From contig JAFVOQ010000069.1 of NCBI GenBank assembly GCA_017505785.1, positions 1-55,937 of the forward strand: 55,937 nt of DNA, written 5' to 3'. Made by a program: the position numbers and the translations under genes. A model generated the notes under the pieces. The model made no database searches. It was not told where the DNA came from and saw nothing but the letters and a program-made list of their open reading frames with translations. The stretch comes from Clostridia bacterium. GTDB taxonomy: Bacteria > Bacillota > Clostridia > Oscillospirales > CAG-272. How positions within the stretch are numbered: position 1 is the stretch's first letter; each line of letters begins with the position of its first letter. Below, in pieces: positions 50,185 through 55,937 of the stretch.

Positions 50185-51183
50185 ATGAAACTCGCCAACA
50201 AAGAACTGATCCCCTTCTTGCACGGTGCCGTGCGTACCGTTGACAAAAAGGACGGATTTCTTGCCCTTTACCGCTTTACCGAAAAGCAGGTGGAGTTTTA
50301 TAAAGAATTGGTACATCCCAAAAAGACGCTGTTTTTTGAGAAGGCACACGCCTCCTCAAACATTCGTATCGCATTTAACACCAACGCCTCCTTCTTCTCG
50401 TTTGACTATTACGCCACGCGTGCGGCATCACGCGAATATTATTATTACGACGTGTTCGTAGACGGCTCCCTTGTTCATCACCAGGGCGAGGAGAATGTAC
50501 GCATCGGCGCAGGCACGATCCGCGTTGAGCTCCCCGAGGGCGAGCACCAGGTTACGGTCTACTGCCCCCCACTCTTCTCAACCGCGGTTGCCAACTTCAC
50601 CCTCTCCGACGGTGCAACTATCTCACCCGTCACCAAAAAGCGCCGCATGCTGATCCTCGGTGACAGCATCACGCAGGGGTATGATGCAAGATTCTCCTCG
50701 CAGTCCTACGCGAACCTCCTTGCCGACAAGCTTGATGCAATTTCGGTCAACCAGGGCATTGGCGGCGAGACCTTTAACCCCGGCATGCTTGATTTCGATC
50801 TCGGCTTTACGCCCGACATCGTAACCGTTGCATACGGCTCTAACGACTTCACCAAGTGCACAAAAGAGGAAATGATCTACAACGCAAACGAGTTTTACCG
50901 CCGTTTACGCGAAGCATACCCGAATGCAAAGTTCTTCTCGGTTCTGCCCATCTGGCGCATAGACTGCGTCAAGACTTACGCCATGCGCTTTGAGGAGGCG
51001 ATCGAGATCTCCCGCGAGGCGGCACTGAAGGCAGGGTCCGTACCGATCGAGGGCCTGAAGATCGTGCCCAATATGCGTGAGTTTTTCGCTGACGCCAAGG
51101 TGCTTCACCCCAACGAGCTTGGCTTCAATTTCTACGCAAACGGCATGTACAATGTCATCAAGGAATACCTTGACGAGAACTGA
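50185..51183 (+). CDS. SGNH/GDSL hydrolase (CE2-like esterase)
   Basis: 332 aa. An N-terminal beta-sandwich (about 1-145, jelly-roll-like, FDYYATRAASREYYYYDVF) precedes the SGNH domain. Block I is GDSITQG, block II GIGGETF, block III GSNDF, block V LHPNELGF, so all catalytic residues are present. The arrangement recalls carbohydrate esterase family 2, which removes acetyl groups from polysaccharides. No signal peptide is visible, so it may act on imported sugars. CAAGGAG precedes the ATG. Confidence 0.88.
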   Translation: MKLANKELIPFLHGAVRTVDKKDGFLALYRFTEKQVEFYKELVHPKKTLFFEKAHASSNIRIAFNTNASFFSFDYYATRAASREYYYYDVFVDGSLVHHQGEENVRIGAGTIRVELPEGEHQVTVYCPPLFSTAVANFTLSDGATISPVTKKRRMLILGDSITQGYDARFSSQSYANLLADKLDAISVNQGIGGETFNPGMLDFDLGFTPDIVTVAYGSNDFTKCTKEEMIYNANEFYRRLREAYPNAKFFSVLPIWRIDCVKTYAMRFEEAIEISREAALKAGSVPIEGLKIVPNMREFFADAKVLHPNELGFNFYANGMYNVIKEYLDEN

Positions 51184-51184
51184 T

Positions 51185-51757
51185 ATGACATCAAAATACG
51201 GAAACATGATCGATCTTTTGGCACTCCAAAAGTCCTTTATTCTCAACCACCTCGGAGAAGGCGACACCGCCGTGGATTTTACCATGGGCAACGGCCACGA
51301 TACCGCGTTTTTGTCAAAAACCGTAGGCGAGGCGGGCAAGGTTTTTGCCTTTGACGTGCAGGAGCAGGCTCTCCAATCAACCGCCAAAAATTTGGAGGCG
51401 GCAGGCTGCCCCAAGAACTACACCCTGATCCTTGATTCGCACCACAACGTTAAAAAGTACGTAGAGGGGCCGATCAAGGCAGGCATGTTTAACCTCGGGT
51501 ATTTACCCGGCAGCGACAAGACCGTGACCACCATGCGCGAAACCACCATGCCCGCCATTGAAGCGGCAGTGGACCTCCTTGACCACGGCGGCGTTTTGCT
51601 GGTTGCCGTTTACCCCGGTCACGCCGAGGGCGATGCCGAGGGCAAAATGGTGCTTGACTATTTTGCCACGCTTGATCGGCACGTGATCTGCTGCACGCTG
51701 ATTCGCATTCTCAATTCCCCCACCTCCCCCTTTTTTGTGGTGGTGGAGAAAAAGTAA
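51185..51757 (+). CDS. mnmM: MnmM/YtqB-like tRNA methyltransferase
   Basis: 190 aa, class I SAM fold of the 'rRNA methylase' (PF06962) family, whose B. subtilis member YtqB (MnmM) methylates the wobble uridine side chain in tRNA. SAM loop VDFTMGNGHDTAFL (about 29-42), acidic VFAFDVQEQAL, then FNLGYLPGSDK and a final SPTSPFFVVVEKK. The start ATG at 51185 lies one base after the SGNH stop, in the same operon. The length matches the family. tRNA substrate inferred from family only. Confidence 0.88.
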   Translation: MTSKYGNMIDLLALQKSFILNHLGEGDTAVDFTMGNGHDTAFLSKTVGEAGKVFAFDVQEQALQSTAKNLEAAGCPKNYTLILDSHHNVKKYVEGPIKAGMFNLGYLPGSDKTVTTMRETTMPAIEAAVDLLDHGGVLLVAVYPGHAEGDAEGKMVLDYFATLDRHVICCTLIRILNSPTSPFFVVVEKK

Positions 51758-51831
51758 AATGATAACCAACAGTCAACCGAGGGTTGCACAAAGTCTAAAT
51801 TTCAGCAAAAAGCAAAAAGGGGGGCTGAAAT

Positions 51832-52326
51832 ATAAAACGTATTATAAGTAATATTATACTTTTTATTTTCTCAATAACTTTTCTCTGTTGCATATATATC
51901 GGTCTGTTCAAGATTTCAATTGCTGCTTTATGCGTTCTATTATGTTTCCTCGCTGCATATGTGTTTTTTATGACTCTGTCAATCAAAAGCATGGCCAAGC
52001 TAAAAAAATATGAGCAAAAAAGAATTTATTTTAACTTGACTGGAAAGGACCACTTAAAAATACTATTGCTTTGTTTGACTACACTTTCTCCTACATATTT
52101 TTGTGTGTTTTTGGTATCTTTGATCCCTTTATATACCTATGAGGTTTGGTTTATTACCGTTTTCCCTTGTGTGGTTTTAAACTGCCTTCCCGCAAGTAGC
52201 GTTTTGGATGAATACCATGGATTAGCAAACAAAAAATTTCCATTTTTAATATGCTTTGTTCTGTGCACGGTCGCTCTTTGTCTTATGGGTGTTACGGTAT
52301 CCTCGCTGATCCAGAAAAATTTATGA
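51832..52326 (+). CDS. Four-TM membrane protein with probable AUA start
   Basis: 164 aa if read from ATA at 51832. The best ribosome site, GGGGGG (51819-51824), lies seven bases before this ATA and no ATG, GTG or TTG is near. From there the frame gives KRIISNIILFIFSITFLCC and a second hydrophobic stretch (ISIAALCVLLCFLAAYVFF), then two more. The first regular start, GTG 51961, falls within TM2, has no ribosome site and would lose the N-terminal hairpin. It is AT-rich compared with its neighbours. It could instead be a pseudogene or carry a sequencing error in ATG. Family unknown. Confidence 0.55.
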   Translation: MKRIISNIILFIFSITFLCCIYIGLFKISIAALCVLLCFLAAYVFFMTLSIKSMAKLKKYEQKRIYFNLTGKDHLKILLLCLTTLSPTYFCVFLVSLIPLYTYEVWFITVFPCVVLNCLPASSVLDEYHGLANKKFPFLICFVLCTVALCLMGVTVSSLIQKNL

Positions 52327-52337
52327 TGTTTATAAAA

Positions 52338-52371
52338 CAAAGATCCCTCCGCATACGCGGAGGGATCTTTG
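52338..52371. terminator. Bidirectional terminator
   Basis: 15-bp perfect arms beginning CAAAGATCCCTCCGC around ATAC; T-run to the right and A-run to the left. It serves the membrane gene (+) and tRNA-Thr (-). Confidence 0.88.
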
Positions 52372-52375
52372 TTTT

Positions 52376-52450
52376 TGGAGCTGGTGGTGAGATTTGAACT
52401 CACGACCTGCTGATTACGAATCAGCTGCACTGCCCCTGTGCTACACCAGC
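52376..52450 (-). tRNA. tRNA-Thr (anticodon CGU)
   Basis: 75 nt with encoded CCA. Acceptor GCTGGTG/CACCAGC, T-arm GTGAGTTCAAATCTCAC, anticodon stem GCTGA/TCAGC with loop TTCGTAA, anticodon CGT, reading ACG. The promoter lies directly upstream. Confidence 0.95.
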
Positions 52451-52459
52451 AACGCGCCT

Positions 52460-52488
52460 ATTATATCACATTTATTTACGAATTGCAA
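52460..52488 (-). promoter_or_regulatory. Promoter of tRNA-Thr
   Basis: Minus strand TTGCAA (52483-52488), 17-bp spacer, TATAAT (52460-52465). Confidence 0.8.
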
Positions 52489-52514
52489 GTGCTTTTTGAA
52501 ATTTTCTTTTGGGA

Positions 52515-54008
52515 TTATAGCTGTTTTATCAGACGAATATAAAATTCCAATGCGCGGCAGACCGACTCCACGCGAGTACGCTCGTTATTGCCGTGGATGG
52601 TAGCGCGCTCCTCGGCGGTGAGATCCATGGCGGAAAAGCGATAGACCTTGTCGGAAATTCTGCCCCAATGGCGGCTATCCGAGCATTGCACCATTAAATA
52701 GGGCGTTACGATCGTGCCTTGCCACGTGCCCTCAATGGCTGTTTTTACCTTTTCAAACGCGGGCGTATCGATCCTTGAAATGCGACTGGGATTCATGCCG
52801 TCGATCGCTGTCACGGTCACGCGCTCATCTCCCACAACGCTTTTTGCATAGGCGAGTGCGCTCTCCATGGTATCCTCGGGGTTAAGGCGCAGGTTTGCCA
52901 CCATGGTGGCGGTGGGGGGAATGACGTTCGGGGCTTTACTGCCCTGCATCTGTGTAAATGCCACGGTGGTACGCATCAAGGCGTTCAGCTCGCCGCCACT
53001 CTTGCGGCAGATAAGGTCAAGCACACCCCGAAAGCACCAAAGATTGGCAAAGATCATGCGGTAAAGGAAGGTGGAGCGTCTGCCGAGCGTGTCAAACATC
53101 GCGGCAACGGGGGGCGTAACATGCGCCGCAAATGGCTTTTGCTCCATTTTGCAGCAAGCACGGGAGAGCTCGCCCACAGGCGTATGGGGCTTTGGCGCAG
53201 ATGCATGACCGCCCGCGGACTTGACACTAAACTCAAGGTTGAGCATACCCTTTTCTGCAATGCCGACCATGCCGCAAGGCGCACTGACGCCGGGGAACAC
53301 GTTTTCCACCACAGCACCGCCCTCATCCAGCACGATGCCGGGCACAATGCCCTTTTCCTCAAAATACGAAACGATGTGAGAAGCACCCATGCCGTTTACC
53401 TCCTCGCCACCCGAAAAGGCAAAATACACGTCATTTTCAGGCACAAACCCTGTGGCAATCAGCTTGTCTGCCGCAAACAGTGCTGCGTTCATCGTTACCT
53501 TTGTATCAAGCGTACCTCTGCCCCACAGCACGCCGTTTTCAAGCACGGCGGCAAAGGGGGGCTTTTCCCAGTACTCCTCATCGGCGGGCACCACGTCGTA
53601 ATGCGCCATTAAAACGGCAGGCGCATCGGCATGCTTGCCCTTCCAGTGAAAGAGAAGCCCGCGTCCCTCAAAGCGCGAGAATGCACAAGTTGCCGCCACG
53701 TTTGGGTAAAGCGTGGGAAGCAACTCCACGAGCTTTTCAAATTCCGCATCGTCTTCAAGTGCCGCGTCGCGGTTTGAAACGGTTTTGCAGCGTACCAGTG
53801 CCGCTAATTTTTCCACTGCCGCATCACCGTCAAGCGTTACCTTGTCAAATTGCTTCGGCTCGATCTTTTGGGGGCGAAAACGGAGCGTGCGTATCAAAAT
53901 AATGACTATACTTACGGCAAGTACGACACCTGCACCCACAAAAAGCCCGATTCCTACACCCTTTAAAAAGGGCACTATATGTTCTGCAAGTAATTCGGAA
54001 AAATTCAT
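52515..54008 (-). CDS. Membrane-anchored M20-family metallopeptidase (PM20D1/CPS1-like)
   Basis: 497 aa. One N-terminal TM helix (about 16-40) precedes the catalytic domain. Metal and catalytic residues are in MAHYDVVP (His), GRGTLDTK (Asp), GGEEVNG (Glu pair), LDEGGAV and TIHGNNER (His). VKSAGGHASAPKPHTPVG marks the lid. The PM20D1/carboxypeptidase-S group hydrolyses N-acyl amino acids or small peptides. The active site may face outward or inward; topology is not settled by sequence. It ends the operon of the two DUF5058-type membrane genes, 13 bp after the first. Confidence 0.9.
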   Translation of the reverse strand: MNFSELLAEHIVPFLKGVGIGLFVGAGVVLAVSIVIILIRTLRFRPQKIEPKQFDKVTLDGDAAVEKLAALVRCKTVSNRDAALEDDAEFEKLVELLPTLYPNVAATCAFSRFEGRGLLFHWKGKHADAPAVLMAHYDVVPADEEYWEKPPFAAVLENGVLWGRGTLDTKVTMNAALFAADKLIATGFVPENDVYFAFSGGEEVNGMGASHIVSYFEEKGIVPGIVLDEGGAVVENVFPGVSAPCGMVGIAEKGMLNLEFSVKSAGGHASAPKPHTPVGELSRACCKMEQKPFAAHVTPPVAAMFDTLGRRSTFLYRMIFANLWCFRGVLDLICRKSGGELNALMRTTVAFTQMQGSKAPNVIPPTATMVANLRLNPEDTMESALAYAKSVVGDERVTVTAIDGMNPSRISRIDTPAFEKVKTAIEGTWQGTIVTPYLMVQCSDSRHWGRISDKVYRFSAMDLTAEERATIHGNNERTRVESVCRALEFYIRLIKQL

Positions 54009-54021
54009 ATTTTAAACACCC

Positions 54022-54693
54022 TCACAGCATATTTTTCTTGTACATCACACGCGCTTCAAGGAGCGTGAGAAGCACGCCCACGGGCACCATAATGCCAACT
54101 GTGCCGCTATCCAGCGCAGGCACGAATACGAAAAGGATCATCATCAGCGCGATCGGGGCGATCGCAATTTTCCAGTTGCGCGAAATAAACACCACACCAA
54201 GACCGCCAAACAGAGCCGGCAGGATCTGCGCGAAGGCAGGCGCAAGAACAGGCGCATTTAACACAGGCGTTAGGGGCACGATCAAAATGACACCGAGAAT
54301 GATGATAACGGTCGTGACGATACTTGATACCGCGATCGCGATCGTGGAGATGACCTCGCCCTCCTCGCTGTTTGCCTTCACGCCCATTTGCTCCATGGCA
54401 GAAAGCGCACAGGGGAGCTTCAGATTGGAAATGTTGCCCGTAATAAAGGATATGTAGGAGCCGCCTGCACCGAGCATCGGGATATAGGTAAAGGTTTCCA
54501 CAATGCCCACCGCCCAGTACATGGGGGCCGTTGCAATAAGACCCATCAAAAGCCCCTTGCCGTCGGGAACGGCATTAAAAATCAGCATAATTGCCACAGG
54601 GTAAAGGAGCATCAAAGCCATAATGGAGAGCGACCAGATGCGCCCGTCGCGGTGCACGCTATCAAGGTAAGAGATCTGTTTCTTTTCTTTCAT
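54022..54693 (-). CDS. Six-TM membrane protein, partner of DUF5058 protein
   Basis: 223 aa with about six hydrophobic segments (from LSIMALMLLYPVAIMLIF near 22 to VGVLLTLLEARV near 203). GAGGSYISFITGNISNLKLP and PCALSAMEQMGVKANSEEGEV are strongly conserved-looking. Proteins of this type are in places named 'small-conductance mechanosensitive channel', which I doubt; it looks like half of a transporter. AAAGATG context with GGGAGGG before the ATG. It starts 15 bp after the preceding gene and lies 13 bp before the peptidase. Confidence 0.72.
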   Translation of the reverse strand: MKEKKQISYLDSVHRDGRIWSLSIMALMLLYPVAIMLIFNAVPDGKGLLMGLIATAPMYWAVGIVETFTYIPMLGAGGSYISFITGNISNLKLPCALSAMEQMGVKANSEEGEVISTIAIAVSSIVTTVIIILGVILIVPLTPVLNAPVLAPAFAQILPALFGGLGVVFISRNWKIAIAPIALMMILFVFVPALDSGTVGIMVPVGVLLTLLEARVMYKKNML

Positions 54694-54708
54694 CTTTATG
54701 CCCTCCCC

Positions 54709-55443
54709 TTAAGATAACCACGCCGTGATCGGAATGGCAGAAGCCATGCCGACAACAAGGCTGATCGGCAGTGCGTAATCAGAGATCCACTGCCATTTGA
54801 GCACCTTGACAAGCAGCCCCGACAGAAGCATCACCACAGCGGATACTGCCATGACAAGCACGGGGATAATACCGGTAAAATCTCCCTTTGTAACCGACAA
54901 AACGTCACAGAAGACAAAGCCGACAAACGCCGAGATCATGCCGATAAACATGGCGTTGGTAAAGATCTCACTCCACTTTTTGTCGCGCTTTTCCATGGTG
55001 ATCATGCCGCTTTGCATCTTTTTGGCGACAAGGGGCACGAGCCAAATACCCACCATGATGCTCACCGTCATCACGATCACCACGGTAACAAACTGCGAGG
55101 CGTTCAGTGTGGCACTGCCAAATTCAAGCCCCATTGCGCCCACAGCGTTTGAGGCAGCGATCGTTTCATAGGAAAGCGACCCCACCACCGACAAACGCAT
55201 CCAAGGCAGTGCCACGCCAAGATCCTTTGAAAGGGTCATGATACTAATGACAATCGCAATCGCCGGCGCAACCGTAAAGGTCGCCGCCGAAATGATCAGC
55301 TTTTTCAGCTTGGCAGAGTCCATGCCAAGCGCCTTTGCGCGCCTAAGGGCCTTCACCAAAAACCATACCGATTGCACCAATACGGCGACAACCAGTATCC
55401 CCGAGAGCAAAAAGATCACGGGATGATTGACGTAAAATTCCAT
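54709..55443 (-). CDS. DUF5058-family membrane protein
   Basis: 244 aa, about seven TM segments. HPVIFLLSGILVVAVLVQS opens it; ISAATFTVAPAIAIVISIMTL, SYETIAASNAVGAMGLEFG and VGIWLVPLVAKKMQSGM follow. The latter resembles the inner-membrane families found beside M20 peptidases. The start at 55443 (MEFYVNHP) follows GGAGGAAAT; the upstream frame has no ribosome site. Promoter at 55478-55506. With the following 223-aa protein it probably forms a two-component permease, perhaps for the peptidase's substrate or product. That is inference from operon order. Confidence 0.75.
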   Translation of the reverse strand: MEFYVNHPVIFLLSGILVVAVLVQSVWFLVKALRRAKALGMDSAKLKKLIISAATFTVAPAIAIVISIMTLSKDLGVALPWMRLSVVGSLSYETIAASNAVGAMGLEFGSATLNASQFVTVVIVMTVSIMVGIWLVPLVAKKMQSGMITMEKRDKKWSEIFTNAMFIGMISAFVGFVFCDVLSVTKGDFTGIIPVLVMAVSAVVMLLSGLLVKVLKWQWISDYALPISLVVGMASAIPITAWLS

Positions 55444-55477
55444 ATTTCCTCCAAAGATGTAATATAATATCATTTTT

Positions 55478-55506
55478 ATTATAGCTCCTGCCGCCCCAAA
55501 AATCAA
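55478..55506 (-). promoter_or_regulatory. Promoter of the DUF5058-M20 operon
   Basis: Minus strand TTGATT (55501-55506), 17-bp spacer, TATAAT (55478-55483). Confidence 0.7.
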
Positions 55507-55640
55507 GGCGGCTGCAACAAAATTTAACATCGCCCTTTCCTTTTTATACAGATTTTCGGGAAAGGATTTGCATTTTTGCAAGCCGCACGGGAGTCAAAAA
55601 CATAAGGTCTTAGACGCTATCTTTTCCCCTAAAACCACAA

Positions 55641-55775
55641 AGCGCCTGCGGCAAATAAATTTTTGATGGATTTTGCCGTGGCAAGGCGCAGACAAGTGCG
55701 GACTTTTCAAGACTTGGCACGGCAGAAGACGCGGAAATGTATTGCCGCAGGACTTATGGGTTTGACTCCCGTGCG
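55641..55775 (+). repeat. Dispersed repeat, copy 2
   Basis: Aligns with the reverse complement of 1-150; shared blocks are TTGGCACGGCA, GTATTGCCG, GTTTGACTCCC and CGGCTCG. No coding signal. Confidence 0.55.
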
Positions 55776-55797
55776 GCTCGCGCGCAAAACAAAAAAA

Positions 55798-55937
55798 GGG
55801 GCTGAGTCATTTAGATGCGGAAGGCGTGATCTCGGCATGATAGGCGTACAAAAGTACGTCGAATGCCGAGAGCACCGCCTAAAAAACACACATAAAAATT
55901 GAAATTCGTAAGAATTTCTACCTAAAAACCGCTTTCC
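55798..55937 (+). mobile_element. Second copy of the 345-bp TIR element, cut by the window end
   Basis: Starts GGGGCTGAGTCATTT and continues GATGCGGAAGGCGTGATC. The central stem GGCGTGATCTCGGCAT (55823-55838) pairs with 55862-55879 around the small hairpin GGCGTAC-aaaa-GTACGTC. It then follows copy 1 (from 10066) almost base for base to the window end, the only changes being a few transitions. The right TIR is outside the window. Confidence 0.72.

Overview
The window looks like ordinary chromosome from an anaerobic, spore-forming gut-type member of the Clostridia, probably near the Oscillospirales. Supporting this are a spoIIIAH sporulation gene, an oxygen-sensitive pyruvate formate-lyase with its activase, several radical-SAM proteins, Gram-positive consensus promoters (TTGACA-17-TATAAT), strong AGGAGG ribosome sites with frequent TTG/GTG starts, and many hairpin repeats of the kind common in these genomes. 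GC content is a little over half by eye. I see no phage genes, transposase, rRNA or CRISPR array. The taxonomic placement is inference.

Layout. 1-330: dispersed repeat. 0.3-4.1 kb (+): RNA m5C methyltransferase, then a two-gene ABC transporter. 4.2-9.8 kb (-): yifB-like ATPase, purB, acyl-ligase-like protein and DegV, apparently one operon. 9.9-10.2 kb: a 345-bp structured repeat with terminal inverted repeats. 10.2-12.5 kb (-): leucine-rich-repeat lipoprotein and spoIIIAH. 12.6-18.1 kb (+): marR with a perfect operator, a heterodimeric ABC exporter and a B12-type radical-SAM protein. 18.1-22.3 kb: SDR, LUD protein, two alpha/beta hydrolases, a PH-like membrane protein and a small XRE regulator. 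22.3-23.2 kb: an 864-bp element with about 78-bp inverted ends, an AT-rich cargo gene and a second repeat nested inside. 23.2-26.6 kb (-): a lactate/malate dehydrogenase, pfkA and cinA. 26.7-32.0 kb: radical-SAM proteins, small membrane proteins, a PocR/AraC regulator and a divergent EamA transporter with a 21-codon leader ORF. 32.1-32.55 kb: tRNA-Gly(CCC) flanked by two 108-bp tRNA-like repeats. 32.7-35.6 kb (-): EamA, dinB, GNAT. 35.8-40.3 kb (-): Mbeg1-like hydrolase, and an operon ending in a YgiQ radical-SAM protein. 40.5-45.6 kb (+): secreted CHAP/SH3 protein and a 1190-aa ABC fusion. 45.7-48.9 kb (+): ZTP (pfl) riboswitch, pflB, pflA. 49-52.3 kb: small membrane protein, DUF6062-like protein, SGNH hydrolase, mnmM-like methyltransferase and a 4-TM protein whose only good start is AUA. 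52.4-55.4 kb (-): tRNA-Thr(CGU), M20 peptidase and two membrane proteins that probably work with it. 55.6-55.9 kb: repeats matching those at 1-150 and 9.9-10.2 kb.

How the genes fit together. The metabolic core is sugar fermentation: phosphofructokinase next to a 2-hydroxyacid dehydrogenase, and pyruvate formate-lyase. The pfl operon is under a purine/one-carbon alarmone riboswitch, which links formate production to folate status; purB lies in a separate operon. The rest is export, envelope and housekeeping functions.

Most unusual material is in the non-coding DNA. It includes at least five repeat families: a TIR element whose end sequence recurs as a stand-alone terminator, an inverted-repeat element carrying a gene, tRNA-Gly-derived repeats, GTAGGG hairpins with compensating stem changes, and a diverged repeat at both window ends. 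No complete new enzymatic system is evident. The best candidates for undescribed biology are these elements, the AUA-start membrane protein and the peptidase/membrane-protein cluster.
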